Below, one piece after another: positions 24,201 through 32,477 of a stretch of 64,000 nucleotides of DNA (positions are counted from its first letter, which is position 1; the number at the start of each line of letters is the position of its first letter). Source of the stretch: Novosphingobium sp. Chol11. Its GTDB lineage: Bacteria; Pseudomonadota; Alphaproteobacteria; Sphingomonadales; Sphingomonadaceae. The stretch lies in contig NZ_OBMU01000001.1 in NCBI RefSeq assembly GCF_900218065.1, positions 1,930,857 to 1,994,856 on the forward strand. Reading direction: 5' to 3'. The notes under the pieces are model-generated. The model had not been told where the DNA came from, searched no databases, and saw only the letters and a list, made by a program, of their open reading frames with translations. A program made the position numbers and the translations under genes.

Positions 24201-25109
24201 TCAGCCTTGCGCGAAGCTGTCCAGCGAAACCGGAAAGAGGCGGGAGCAAAAGGCGCAGTCGACACCGATAACCCCCTGGTCATCAGCCATGTGCGCCCGT
24301 TCTTCCGCCGGGAATCGGCCGATCACGCTGCGGATATGCGCAAGGTCGCAGCGGCACCCCTTGCTCAAGGGCACCGGCTCTGTGACGCGGACGACCTCTT
24401 CCTCATGGAAAAGCCGCCAGACGATGTCGGTCAGCGGCAGCCCTTCGTCGGTCAGTTCCTTGTCGCTCAGCGTGACGGCCAGCGCCTTCACATGTTCCCA
24501 TTCGGGATGATCATGGCGGGTATGCAGGCGTTCGCGGCCAACCTCTCCCTCGGGAAGATGCTGAAGCAGCATGCCCGCGGCGAGGCACCCCTGCCCCGCA
24601 TCATGGCGCGTGGCGATGCGCACGATGCTGGGGATTTGTTCGGACTGGAAGAAATAATGTTCCGCCGCGTCCGCCAGCGAATCGCCGTCGAGCGGCACGA
24701 TGCCCTGATAGCGCTCACCCGTGACCGCCTGGTCGAAGGTGATGGCGAGGAAGCCCTTGCCGAACAAGCCAAAGAGCGTCGGGTCGGGGCCAAGCTCCGC
24801 CAGCCTGTCAGCATCGAACTTGGCGTAGCCGCGCACTTCGCCGCCCTTGTAATCTGCGACAAGCAGGCTGACGACGCCATGTTCGTTATGCGCCTGCAAT
24901 GTGAGCTGGCCGCCCGCATCCTTGAGCGTCGAACCAAGCAGTGCGGCAAGGACGAGCGCCGAGGCGAGCAGCCGTTCCACGGGCGGCGGATAGGCGTGGG
25001 CGGCCAGCACATCGTCCAGCACAGGGCCAAGGCGCAGGATGCGGCCGCGCGCATGACGCGACGGGATCGTGAAACCCTGGGCCTGGTCGATATCGGCGGG
25101 TGCGTTCAA
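24201..25109 (-). CDS. hslO: Hsp33 redox-regulated chaperone
   Basis: About 302 residues: an N-terminal substrate-binding core (FTIPSRHARGRILRLGPVL and VLAALLGSTLKDAGGQLTLQ) and the C-terminal redox switch with zinc cysteines in GCRCDLAHI and VDCAFCSRLF (C-x-C and C-x2-C). Oxidation releases zinc and activates the holdase. I place the start at a TTG (25109) with GGAG six bases upstream and MNAPADIDQAQGFT as N-terminus. The ATG at 25157 falls inside a palindromic repeat and would add 16 residues not seen in relatives. Confidence 0.88.
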   Translation of the reverse strand: MNAPADIDQAQGFTIPSRHARGRILRLGPVLDDVLAAHAYPPPVERLLASALVLAALLGSTLKDAGGQLTLQAHNEHGVVSLLVADYKGGEVRGYAKFDADRLAELGPDPTLFGLFGKGFLAITFDQAVTGERYQGIVPLDGDSLADAAEHYFFQSEQIPSIVRIATRHDAGQGCLAAGMLLQHLPEGEVGRERLHTRHDHPEWEHVKALAVTLSDKELTDEGLPLTDIVWRLFHEEEVVRVTEPVPLSKGCRCDLAHIRSVIGRFPAEERAHMADDQGVIGVDCAFCSRLFPVSLDSFAQG

Positions 25110-25151
25110 GTCAGGCTCCAAAATGAGGTATAAGGCCGTCTTATGAAAAAC

Positions 25152-25239
25152 CGTCATGCTGACCGTGTTTCAGCATCCATTTCTACCCGCGCGGAGAGGC
25201 CTGCGGGGCACGATGGACGCTGACAAGCCCGGCATGACG
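25152..25239. repeat. Palindromic repeat, family C
   Basis: Left arm CGTCATGCTGACCGTGTTTC followed by AGCATCCAT; right arm ATGGACGCTGACAAGCCCGG followed by CATGACG. The arms are imperfect inverted copies around an unrelated 32-base centre. It fills the gap between the hslO and argF genes. I recall sequences of the type GTCATGCTGAACTTGTTTCA as dispersed repeats in sphingomonads. Confidence 0.65.
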
Positions 25240-25297
25240 ACTAGAAATAACGTCGCCTCTGCGTGTTTCGCCCTAGATAGGACGCGTCACCCGAATC

Positions 25298-26227
25298 TCA
25301 ACCAAGGCGGCCCGCTGCCCAGAGCAGCACGGACTTTTGCGCGTGAATGCGGTTTTCCGCTTCGTCCCAGATCAGCGACTGTGGACCGTCGATCACTTCG
25401 GGCACCACCTCTTCGCCGCGATGGGCGGGAAGGCAGTGCAGGAATTTGGCGTCCGGCTTCGCCTTGGCTATCAGCTCTTGCGTGACCTGATAGGGCATCA
25501 TGGCCTTGAGCTTTTCGTCGGCATGCGGCTGACCCATGGAAATCCAGGTGTCGGTGACGACCGCATCCACCCCCGCCACGGCCTCGACCGGGTCGCGGGT
25601 GAGCGTGATGCCGGCGCCGAGGTCTTGGGCTTGTCTGATAAAGGCGTGGTCGGGCTCATAGCCTTCGGGGACGGCAATGCGCAGGTCGAACTTGAACAGG
25701 CCCGCTGCTTCGATGATCGAGTGCAGGACATTGTTGCCATCGCCGAGCCATGCCCATTGGCTGCCCGGCAAGGCAACGCCATGTTCGACCAAAGTCAGCA
25801 GGTCCGCCATGATCTGGCAGGGGTGCGACAGGTCGGTCAGTCCGTTGATGACAGGGACGGTGGCGTGCCGAGTCATCTCCTCGATCTTGGCATGATCGTC
25901 GGTGCGGATCATGATCATGTCGACCATGCGGGAAAGGACCCGAGCGGTGTCCGCAATGCTTTCGCCACGACCCAGCTGGCTGGTCGCGCCATCTAGGATG
26001 AGCGAGGTGCCGCCGAGCTGGCGGATCGCCATGTCGAAGCTGACGCGGGTGCGGGTGCTGTTCTTTTCGAAGATCATCGCCAGCGTGTGCCCGGCGAGCG
26101 GCGCGTCGGCATCTGCCTGACCCTTTGGCAGGCCCTTGCGCGCGGCTTTTCGGTCGATGGCGTCGGCGATCATGGCAGCGAGCGCGTCTGCGCCCGCGTC
26201 GGAGAGATTCAGGAAATGTCTGGTCAT
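25298..26227 (-). CDS. argF: Ornithine carbamoyltransferase
   Basis: A 309-residue enzyme of arginine synthesis joining ornithine and carbamoyl phosphate into citrulline. It has the carbamoyl-phosphate motif STRTRVSF, the ornithine/carbamoyl contacts HPCQ (in [13 protein letters not shown]) and the [13 protein letters not shown] loop. The start at 26227 has GAGGGG upstream; the longer frame to 26284 is repeat DNA. It follows argD with a palindromic repeat in the gap, so both are probably one transcript. Confidence 0.96.
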   Translation of the reverse strand: MTRHFLNLSDAGADALAAMIADAIDRKAARKGLPKGQADADAPLAGHTLAMIFEKNSTRTRVSFDMAIRQLGGTSLILDGATSQLGRGESIADTARVLSRMVDMIMIRTDDHAKIEEMTRHATVPVINGLTDLSHPCQIMADLLTLVEHGVALPGSQWAWLGDGNNVLHSIIEAAGLFKFDLRIAVPEGYEPDHAFIRQAQDLGAGITLTRDPVEAVAGVDAVVTDTWISMGQPHADEKLKAMMPYQVTQELIAKAKPDAKFLHCLPAHRGEEVVPEVIDGPQSLIWDEAENRIHAQKSVLLWAAGRLG

Positions 26228-26244
26228 AATCAAACCCCTCAACT

Positions 26245-26321
26245 CGTTCGGGCCAAGCCTGTCGAAGCGCACTTCTCTATTCAAAAGAAGGAGTGCCCTT
26301 CGACACGCTCAGGGCGAACGG
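26245..26321. repeat. REP-like palindromic repeat, family A copy 2
   Basis: CGTTCGGGCCAAGCCTGTCG with AAGCGC on the left, and TGCCCTTCGACACGCTCAGG with GCGAACGG on the right, inverted around a 22-base loop. It sits between argD (ending 26329) and argF (starting 26227), both on the minus strand, where such hairpins can stabilise or attenuate mRNA. Confidence 0.8.
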
Positions 26322-26328
26322 AAGTTGG

Positions 26329-27522
26329 CTATGCCGTTTGCGCCTCCGCAAAGCTGCGGGCACCGGCGGACAGCTTTTCGATGCATTCGGCGACATGTTC
26401 CTCGCCGATCACAAGCGGCGGCAGGATGCGGACGACATTCTGCCCTGCCGACACCACCAGCAGCCCATGATTGTCGCGCAGATGCGCCACGAAGTTGCGG
26501 GCGTCGGCACTGTCCTTCAGCTTGACGCCGAGCATCAGGCCAAGGCCGCGCACATCCTCGAACATGTCGTGATTGGGAATGAGCTGCTCCAGCGCGGAAC
26601 GCAGGCGCGCGCCGATGCTGTTCACATGGTCGAGAAAACCCTCGCCCAGCACTTCGTCCAGCACGGCCATGCCGACCGCCATGGCGAGCGGGTTGCCGCC
26701 ATAGGTGGAGCCATGCGTGCCGAACACCATGCCCTTGGCCGCTTCCTCCGTCGCAAGGCAGGCGCCGAGTGGAAAGCCCGCGCCGATGCCCTTGGCGACG
26801 GCCATGATGTCGGGCTGCACGCCATATTGCTCATGCGCGAAGAAGGTGCCGGTACGGGCATAGCCGCACTGCACTTCGTCGAGGATGAGGAGCATGCCCT
26901 TCTCGTCGCAGAGCTGGCGCAGGCCGGAGAGGAAATCCTGGGTCGCGGGCGTCACGCCGCCTTCGCCCTGCACGGTTTCGACGAGGAAACCGGCGGTGTT
27001 GTCGTCGACGGCAGCCGCGGCCGCTTCCAGATCGTTGAACGGAACGACGGTGAAGCCGGGCAGCAGCGGTTCGAAGCCGTCGCGCATCTTGGGCTGGCTG
27101 GTGGCCGAGATGGTTCCCAAGGTCCGGCCGTGGAAGGCGTTGTCGAAGCTGATGATCTTGTGCCGGTGCGCTTCGCCATTGGCATAATGGTAGCGGCGCG
27201 CGGTCTTGATCGCGCATTCAACCGCTTCCGCGCCCGAATTGGTGAAGAAGACCGTGTCGGCGAAGGTCGAATCGACCAGTCGCTGTGCGAATTTTTCGCC
27301 AAGCGGCATGCCGTAGAGGTTCGACGTGTGCATCAGCGTCGCGGCCTGATCTGCGATCGCCTTCACAAGCTTGGGATGACCATGGCCGAGCAGATTGACC
27401 GCGATGCCGCTTGCGAAGTCGAGATAACGCTCGCCACGCTCGCCGATCAGATAGCAGCCCTCGCCTCGCACCGGGCGGACGTCGCACCGGGGGTAAACGG
27501 GCATGAGCGGCGTAATCGACAT
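26329..27522 (-). CDS. argD: Acetylornithine aminotransferase
   Basis: A 397-residue class III PLP-dependent aminotransferase. The PLP lysine lies in AVAKGIGAGFPLGA; TNSGAEAVECAIK binds the cofactor phosphate; ILDEVQCGYARTGTFFA and GTHGSTYGGNPLA are ArgD signatures. It converts N-acetylglutamate semialdehyde to N-acetylornithine. The ATG at 27522 has GGGAGG upstream. Adjacent to argF in the same orientation, as in many alphaproteobacteria. Confidence 0.95.
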   Translation of the reverse strand: MSITPLMPVYPRCDVRPVRGEGCYLIGERGERYLDFASGIAVNLLGHGHPKLVKAIADQAATLMHTSNLYGMPLGEKFAQRLVDSTFADTVFFTNSGAEAVECAIKTARRYHYANGEAHRHKIISFDNAFHGRTLGTISATSQPKMRDGFEPLLPGFTVVPFNDLEAAAAAVDDNTAGFLVETVQGEGGVTPATQDFLSGLRQLCDEKGMLLILDEVQCGYARTGTFFAHEQYGVQPDIMAVAKGIGAGFPLGACLATEEAAKGMVFGTHGSTYGGNPLAMAVGMAVLDEVLGEGFLDHVNSIGARLRSALEQLIPNHDMFEDVRGLGLMLGVKLKDSADARNFVAHLRDNHGLLVVSAGQNVVRILPPLVIGEEHVAECIEKLSAGARSFAEAQTA

Positions 27523-27565
27523 GGTGGCCCTCCCTTCGCTGGGCTGGTGAAAAGTCTCAAAACGC

Positions 27566-27595
27566 AAAAAGGCGGCCCCCGCCGGGCCGCCCTTT
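27566..27595 (-). terminator. Terminator after fliS
   Basis: GGCGGCCC (27571-27578) pairs with GGGCCGCC (27584-27591); on the minus strand the stem is followed by TTTTTGCGTTTT. It closes the flagellar transcription unit ending in fliS and insulates argD. Confidence 0.85.
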
Positions 27596-27648
27596 GCGAG
27601 CGCTGCCTATACTAGCGGCGCTCAGGTGGTGCAAGCACCCTCTCGCCT

Positions 27649-27676
27649 GAGACCCCAGCGTCCGCCGGGATGACGG
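27649..27676. repeat. Palindromic repeat, family B copy 1 (partial)
   Basis: GAGACCCCAGCGTCCGCCGG followed by GATGACGG matches the pattern GAGATCCCAGC-x-GCTGGGATGACG seen at 48978-49059 and 63941-64000. Only one arm is clear here. It lies between the terminator and fliS. Confidence 0.55.
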
Positions 27677-27680
27677 TGAA

Positions 27681-28079
27681 TTACCCGATCTGGTTCCAGG
27701 CGTCGGCGATTTCCGCGATGATGTCGCGGGCCTGCTCGGCATGGTCGGGCGAGCGTTCCTTGGCGCTCAGCAGCAGCAGGCGGCGCGCTTCGCGGTAGAT
27801 TTGGGCGAGGCCCATGGCGATGTCGCCGCCCTTGTCGAAGTCGAGGCTGGATTCGAGCGCGATCAGGATCGACATGGCGCGGGCCTGCTTGTCGGAAACC
27901 TTCAGGCGGTCATTGTTGCGCTCGGCAAGCGCGGTGGCTTCAAGGGCGATCAGCAGCTCGTCGAACAGCACCTTGACGAGGGCATGGGGCGTCGCGCCTT
28001 CGATCCGGCTGCCCGAATGAACCGCTGCATAGCCGCGCGCCGCGCGATTGCCTGCATAGCCCTGCTGAGAATAGAACAT
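27681..28079 (-). CDS. fliS: Flagellin export chaperone FliS
   Basis: A 132-residue helical-bundle chaperone that binds flagellin in the cytoplasm and delivers it to the export gate. Family features: YAAVHSGSRIEGATPHALVKVLFDELLIALEAT near the N-terminus, in pieces GATPHALVKVLFDELL, then SILIALESSLDFDKGGDIA and the final WNQIG region. It follows fliD by 18 bases and would be co-expressed from the sigma-28 site ahead of fliD. Confidence 0.93.
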   Translation of the reverse strand: MFYSQQGYAGNRAARGYAAVHSGSRIEGATPHALVKVLFDELLIALEATALAERNNDRLKVSDKQARAMSILIALESSLDFDKGGDIAMGLAQIYREARRLLLLSAKERSPDHAEQARDIIAEIADAWNQIG

Positions 28080-28097
28080 CTTATCTGACCCCTGTTA

Positions 28098-29504
28098 TCA
28101 ATTATCGCTTTTGGTCCACATGGCGACCTGCTGCTCAAGATAGGTCTGCGTCGCCTTGAACGCGGAAAGCCGCTTTTCCATGTTGGTGTAGATTTTGGAG
28201 AGCTGCGCCTGGTAATCCGTCATCTGCTCGTTCAGCTTTTCCAGCTGCTCGGTGAGATTTTCGGCCAGCTTTTCATATTTGGTCTTGGCGGTGGCGAGCG
28301 GGCCGTCCTTCTGCTGGATCTTGTCGCGCACGCCGTCCATCAGCCCTGCAAGCCCAGGCGTCGTGTCCGACTTGACAGCCGGATTGAGCATCTGCGTGAT
28401 CCCGGCCGCGTCGGCCGTCAGCGCCTTGTCGAGCGCGGCGGTGTCGAGCTTCAGCGTGCCGTCGCGGTTGGTGCTGACGCCGATCGATGACAGCGTCGTG
28501 TAGGCCCCGCTCGGCGCGAGCACCGCCGAGGTCATCTGCGACAGCTGCCGCTTCATGTCCCGAACCGACGATTCGCCGTTCAGCGCGCCAGCGGTGGAGG
28601 GGTCCGATCCCTTCGCGGTGGCGGTGTTGAGCGCCTTCATCAGCGTGTTGTAGGCATCGACGAACTCGACCATCAGGTCGCGCATCGTGGTGGTCGGCTG
28701 CGTCGTCGCCAGCGTCACGCTGGTGCCCTGCGCGGCCTTGTTTAGGTCGATGCGCAGATGGGCGATCGCGGTATCGATGGTGTTGCTGCTGTAGCGCTGC
28801 TCCACCCCGTCAAGGCGAATGATCGAATCCTGCGCCTGCACCTGGCGCGTCATGCCGCCAGTCGTGCCGTCCCATGTGAAGGCGTCGAGCGCGGCATTGG
28901 CAGGTGATGACGTATTCGTGAAGGTGAAGCTGTTCGCGGCCCCGGTGGCGCCCTTCATCACAAGGCGCGTGCCCTGATTGTCAGTTATGACGCCGGCCGT
29001 CACGCCTGCGCCGGACGCATTGATGGCGGCGGCAAGATCAGCATAGGTTGCGCCCGCCGCGAGCGTGATCGGAACGGCGGCGCCATTGCCCACCTTGAGC
29101 GAAAAGCTGCCAGCGCCAAGCACAGTGGACGCGGTTGCGTTCGCAGCGATAGCCGATGAGATGGTCTGAGCGGCAGCAAGTTGGCGCACTTCAAGCTGGG
29201 CGGGAAGCTTCGGCGTACCACCGGGGAGCAGGCTGACCGCCGCGATGCTGGGATCGTTGGAGGCTGGGTTGCCCGCATAGCCGGTGCCCGCGAGCAGGCT
29301 ATTGAGCGCGTCGGCAAATGTGTCGAGCGAACTGGAAGCAGAGGCAAGCGCCGAAATACGCGCATTATTGGCGCTCTGCCGATCGACGATCATCTTCTGC
29401 TTCGGGTCGCGCGCGGCGCTCACCAGGCTGGTGACCAGCGCCCCGGTATCAATGCCGGACCCGATGCCGAGCGCTGTCGAAATACTGCTGCTTACCGAAG
29501 TCAT
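28098..29504 (-). CDS. fliD: Flagellar filament cap protein FliD
   Basis: A 468-residue cap protein that folds exported flagellin at the filament tip. The N-terminal FliD domain starts GIGSGIDTGALVTSLVSA; the C-terminal domain (about residues 215-460) ends in a long coiled coil (ATAKTKYEKLAENLTEQLEK). Shorter than some enterobacterial caps but typical for alphaproteobacteria. It has its own TAAA-N15-GCCG promoter candidate and is followed by fliS. Confidence 0.93.
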   Translation of the reverse strand: MTSVSSSISTALGIGSGIDTGALVTSLVSAARDPKQKMIVDRQSANNARISALASASSSLDTFADALNSLLAGTGYAGNPASNDPSIAAVSLLPGGTPKLPAQLEVRQLAAAQTISSAIAANATASTVLGAGSFSLKVGNGAAVPITLAAGATYADLAAAINASGAGVTAGVITDNQGTRLVMKGATGAANSFTFTNTSSPANAALDAFTWDGTTGGMTRQVQAQDSIIRLDGVEQRYSSNTIDTAIAHLRIDLNKAAQGTSVTLATTQPTTTMRDLMVEFVDAYNTLMKALNTATAKGSDPSTAGALNGESSVRDMKRQLSQMTSAVLAPSGAYTTLSSIGVSTNRDGTLKLDTAALDKALTADAAGITQMLNPAVKSDTTPGLAGLMDGVRDKIQQKDGPLATAKTKYEKLAENLTEQLEKLNEQMTDYQAQLSKIYTNMEKRLSAFKATQTYLEQQVAMWTKSDN

Positions 29505-29524
29505 CGTCCGTCCTTTCGAGGATG

Positions 29525-29551
29525 AGAACGGCTCTAGGACGAAGACCTTTA
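29525..29551 (-). promoter_or_regulatory. Sigma-28 promoter candidate for fliD
   Basis: Reading on the minus strand, TAAA, then 15 bases, then GCCGTTCT. The -35, spacing and GCCG core fit the FliA consensus TAAA-N15-GCCGATAA, with a weaker 3' part. It ends 21 bases before the fliD start. Confidence 0.6.
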
Positions 29552-29601
29552 GGAATGATTTTCATGAGGAAAGGAAAGATCGCGCTTGGCGATCTTTTAC
29601 C

Positions 29602-30057
29602 TCAATGGTCAGTCGAAAGCAGTTGATCCACCGTTCCACGCTTCAGATGGGCTTGTGCCGCATGCGCGTAGCTCGCCTGTTCGGCAATGCGCTTGCCCAG
29701 CGTCACCGCGCTTTCCACCGCTTCCTTCGAAGCGGGCGGCAGGGGCACAAGGATCATGGGCGCAGGCAGCAGCGTCTGGATTTCCGCTTCCGCGCCTTCC
29801 ACGGTCGGCGTGGCCGAGGCCGATCGCAACTCCGCCAGGATGTCGGCCACGCGCGCATGCACCTTCGCATATTCGGCGGCGCTGGCGAGATCATCTTCGG
29901 AAAGGCCCATATTCGTGCCGCCGTCCTGCGGCTTGCCTGCTGGCGTGTCCGTACCCTGCTGGGCGGCTACAGGCTGGACCGCGGGCACGGCCGAAGGCGT
30001 TCGGGAAGACACCCGATCAACCTGCGTTAAGTCGCTCCGCGAAACATATTCGTTCAT
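29602..30057 (-). CDS. Unknown flagellar-locus protein, FliA-controlled
   Basis: A 151-residue soluble protein with no signal peptide or membrane span. The first 50 residues are Ser/Thr/Pro/Gln-rich and probably disordered; residues 52-78 (LSEDDLASAAEYAKVHARVA) and 105-145 are predicted helical, separated by a hydrophobic, proline-rich stretch (LLPAPMILVPLPP). I do not recognise a family. It has a near-consensus sigma-28 promoter of its own and lies between flhB and fliD, so it is expressed with late flagellar genes: perhaps a late export substrate, a chaperone, or a FlaG-like filament factor. Confidence 0.75.
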   Translation of the reverse strand: MNEYVSRSDLTQVDRVSSRTPSAVPAVQPVAAQQGTDTPAGKPQDGGTNMGLSEDDLASAAEYAKVHARVADILAELRSASATPTVEGAEAEIQTLLPAPMILVPLPPASKEAVESAVTLGKRIAEQASYAHAAQAHLKRGTVDQLLSTDH

Positions 30058-30089
30058 GACGCACCATCCTAATGCGTCCCCATGAATAT

Positions 30090-30116
30090 ATTACGGCCAG
30101 CAATGCCTAAGATTTA
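30090..30116 (-). promoter_or_regulatory. Sigma-28 promoter candidate for the 151-residue unknown protein
   Basis: On the minus strand TAAA, 15 bases, then GCCGTAAT: correct spacing and six of eight positions of the FliA -10 box. It lies about 33 bases before the gene and separates it from flhB. Confidence 0.7.
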
Positions 30117-30173
30117 GTTCACCGTGAGGTTTTTTATCAAGGCGTGGCGCCTCTCATCAAAAATCACCCTGCC

Positions 30174-30251
30174 CCGTTCGGACTGAGCTTGTCGAAGCCC
30201 TTCACTTTTCATGAAGAAGAAAACGGCCCTTCGACAGGCTCAGGGCGAACG
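30174..30251. repeat. REP-like palindromic repeat, family A copy 3
   Basis: CCGTTCGGACTGAGCTTGTC with GAAGCCC, and GGCCCTTCGACAGGCTCAGG with GCGAACGG, inverted around a 21-base loop. It begins 18 bases after the flhB stop, where the hairpin could protect or end the long fli transcript. Confidence 0.85.
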
Positions 30252-30268
30252 GGAGCAGGAGGCGGGTC

Positions 30269-31405
30269 CTAGAGCTTCTGTCCGTCAGCATCGAAGCGCA
30301 GGTCGTCGGGCACGCTGATGAAGGGCCGGTCCATCTCGCTCGCCATCCGGTTTTCCACGCGGAAGACGAAGGCGAGGACGGTCGCGACCGCCATGTAGAG
30401 CCCTTCATTGACGATCTGCCCGGCGCGCGAAGTGAAGTAGATGGCGCGGGCAAGATCGGGATATTGAAGGACCGTCACGCCATTCTGGTCGGCAAGCTCG
30501 CGAATGGCGGCGGCGATCGCGTCGCAGCCCTTCGCCACCACGACTGGCGCGGCATCCTGCCCCGGCTTGTAGCGCAGGGCGACGGCGAAGTGGGTCGGGT
30601 TGGTGATGATCACGCTGGCTTCAGCCACCGCCTGGCGCGTCGATCCGCTCAGCACCTCGAACTGGCGGCGGCGGATATGGCCCTTGAGTTCCGGCGAGCC
30701 TTCGCTCTCCTTATGCTCGTCCTTGATGTCCTGCTTGCTCATGCCGAGGCGTTTCGAACGCTGCATAATTTGCGCGGGGACGTCGATACCAGCGATGAGG
30801 AACAAGCCGCCCGCCATGACGAGGCAAGTCATGATGAACATGTTGCCCAGTTCCGACATGGCGGGAGCAAGGCCCGACGAGCCAAGGCCGATGATCGCGG
30901 TCAGCCGGTCCCAGATCAGCCAGACGCCGATGGAGCCGAGCAGTGCGACCTTGGCGATCGACTTCATCAGCTCGATAAGGCCCTGCATGCCGAAGATGCG
31001 CTTGAGGCCCGATGCCGGATTGAGCTTCGACGCCTTGGGCGCGAAGGCACCGGGGCGGAAGCCGAGCGAGCCGAGAATGGCGGGTCCCGCGATCGCGGCG
31101 AGCGTCGTTGCCAGCAATATGCCGCCCACCGGCAGGGCGATGCCGGTGAGCAGGCTCATGCCCCGCGCGGCGGGCGCGAAGTCCATGATATCCTCACGCC
31201 GGAAGCGCAGCGCCTCGATCAGCATCTGCGAGAGGGATTCGACGACGGAAGGTCCCGTCACCGCGATCCAGCCGAACCCTGCCATCACGACCAGAGCGGT
31301 CGCCAGTTCCTTGGACTGAAGGATGTCGCCCTTCTTGGCGGCATCCTGCAATTTCTTTTGTGTCGGCTTTTCGGTCTTTTCGCCGCCGCCATTGTCGCCA
31401 GCCAT
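30269..31405 (-). CDS. flhB: Flagellar export gate protein FlhB
   Basis: A 378-residue export apparatus protein that switches secretion from rod/hook to filament substrates. Four membrane spans lie in residues about 30-215. The cytoplasmic domain carries the autocleavage motif NPTH in SVIITNPTHFAVALRY, cleaved between Asn and Pro. The N-terminus EKTEKPTQKKLQDAAKKGDI is the family signature. It starts one base after fliR stops, at the end of the long fli operon. Confidence 0.95.
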   Translation of the reverse strand: MAGDNGGGEKTEKPTQKKLQDAAKKGDILQSKELATALVVMAGFGWIAVTGPSVVESLSQMLIEALRFRREDIMDFAPAARGMSLLTGIALPVGGILLATTLAAIAGPAILGSLGFRPGAFAPKASKLNPASGLKRIFGMQGLIELMKSIAKVALLGSIGVWLIWDRLTAIIGLGSSGLAPAMSELGNMFIMTCLVMAGGLFLIAGIDVPAQIMQRSKRLGMSKQDIKDEHKESEGSPELKGHIRRRQFEVLSGSTRQAVAEASVIITNPTHFAVALRYKPGQDAAPVVVAKGCDAIAAAIRELADQNGVTVLQYPDLARAIYFTSRAGQIVNEGLYMAVATVLAFVFRVENRMASEMDRPFISVPDDLRFDADGQKL

Positions 31406-31406
31406 G

Positions 31407-32189
31407 TCAGCGGCCCTCCGCGATCGACTGGGCCTGGTCGAGCCCGGACTTGAGGGCGGCGGTCAGCCCCTCGCCCATCACCGGCGCGGCGATGGCAAGC
31501 AGGATGAGGCCCGCCATGACGGCGACGGGCATGCCTACGGCAAAGAGGTTGAGCGACGGTGCGCTGCGAGCGAGCATGCCCATGATGATCTGCACCAGCA
31601 CGAGCGCGAAGCCGACGGGGAGCGCAATGGTGAGGCCCGCACCAAGCAGCGCGCCCCCGAACTGAACCAGATGCCACACCGCATCATTGCTGAGCATTGC
31701 GTCTCCGGGTGGCAGCGCCTTGTAGCTTTGCACCACGAAGCTGGCGAGCATCAGATGGCCGTCCATGCCGAGCAGCAGGAAGGTGGCGAGGATCGACAGG
31801 AATGTGCCGACCGCCTGGGTCGCCTGCCCCGAGGACGGATCGACCATCGCGGCGAAGTTCAGGCCCATGGTGTTGCCGATCGCCTCGCCCGCAACGAAGG
31901 CAGCGGCATAGCCGATCTGCACCGCGAACCCCATGGCGAGGCCGGCCAGCACCTCGCCCATGACCAGCATGACGCCCGCGAAACTGGCGACGCCGTCCTG
32001 CGGCAGCTGGATGGTGACGCTGTTGAGCGCGGCGAGGCCAAGCGCAAGCGACAGGATGAAGCGCAGCGGCAGCGGCACGGAGGGCGCGCCGAATACGGGC
32101 GCCGCGATGAAGGCCGCGCCCGGGCGGATCATGGCGATCAGCCAGATCCAGAGCTGCGTCTCCACATTCGCGAAGCCCGGCGCAATCAT
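31407..32189 (-). CDS. fliR: Flagellar export gate protein FliR
   Basis: A 260-residue membrane protein with about six hydrophobic segments, beginning NVETQLWIWLIAMIRPGAAF, the usual FliR opening. With FliP and FliQ it forms the export gate core. Overlaps the end of fliQ by four bases and abuts flhB. Confidence 0.93.
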   Translation of the reverse strand: MIAPGFANVETQLWIWLIAMIRPGAAFIAAPVFGAPSVPLPLRFILSLALGLAALNSVTIQLPQDGVASFAGVMLVMGEVLAGLAMGFAVQIGYAAAFVAGEAIGNTMGLNFAAMVDPSSGQATQAVGTFLSILATFLLLGMDGHLMLASFVVQSYKALPPGDAMLSNDAVWHLVQFGGALLGAGLTIALPVGFALVLVQIIMGMLARSAPSLNLFAVGMPVAVMAGLILLAIAAPVMGEGLTAALKSGLDQAQSIAEGR

Positions 32190-32458
32190 TGGAGCAGGTC
32201 CGGGATGCGTTCGAATATTTCGCGGGTGAAGTCCGCGATGAGGACAAGGATCGACCCGCCAAACAGCACCAGCATGCCGCCCACGACAATGATCTTGGGG
32301 ATGAAGCTCAGCGTCTGTTCGTTGATCGAGGTGGCGGCCTGCACCATGCCGATGAGGACGCCAGCGATCAGGGCCGGGATCAGGATGGGCGCGGCGGCGA
32401 GCGCCGTGATCCAGAGCGCCTGTTGAGCAAGGCCCATGAAGAAGTCGGCGTTTTCCAT
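32186..32458 (-). CDS. fliQ: Flagellar export gate protein FliQ
   Basis: A 90-residue protein with two membrane helices (LWITALAAAPILIPALIAGVLIG and KIIVVGGMLVLFGGSILVLI, each given in part: ITALAAAPILIPALIAGVLI, IIVVGGMLVLFGGSILV). AATSINEQTLSFIPK between them is the family hallmark. Part of the FliPQR gate. Starts 19 bases after fliP. Confidence 0.93.
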   Translation of the reverse strand: MENADFFMGLAQQALWITALAAAPILIPALIAGVLIGMVQAATSINEQTLSFIPKIIVVGGMLVLFGGSILVLIADFTREIFERIPDLLQ

Positions 32459-32477
32459 GGCTAGATGCCTCGCGCGG

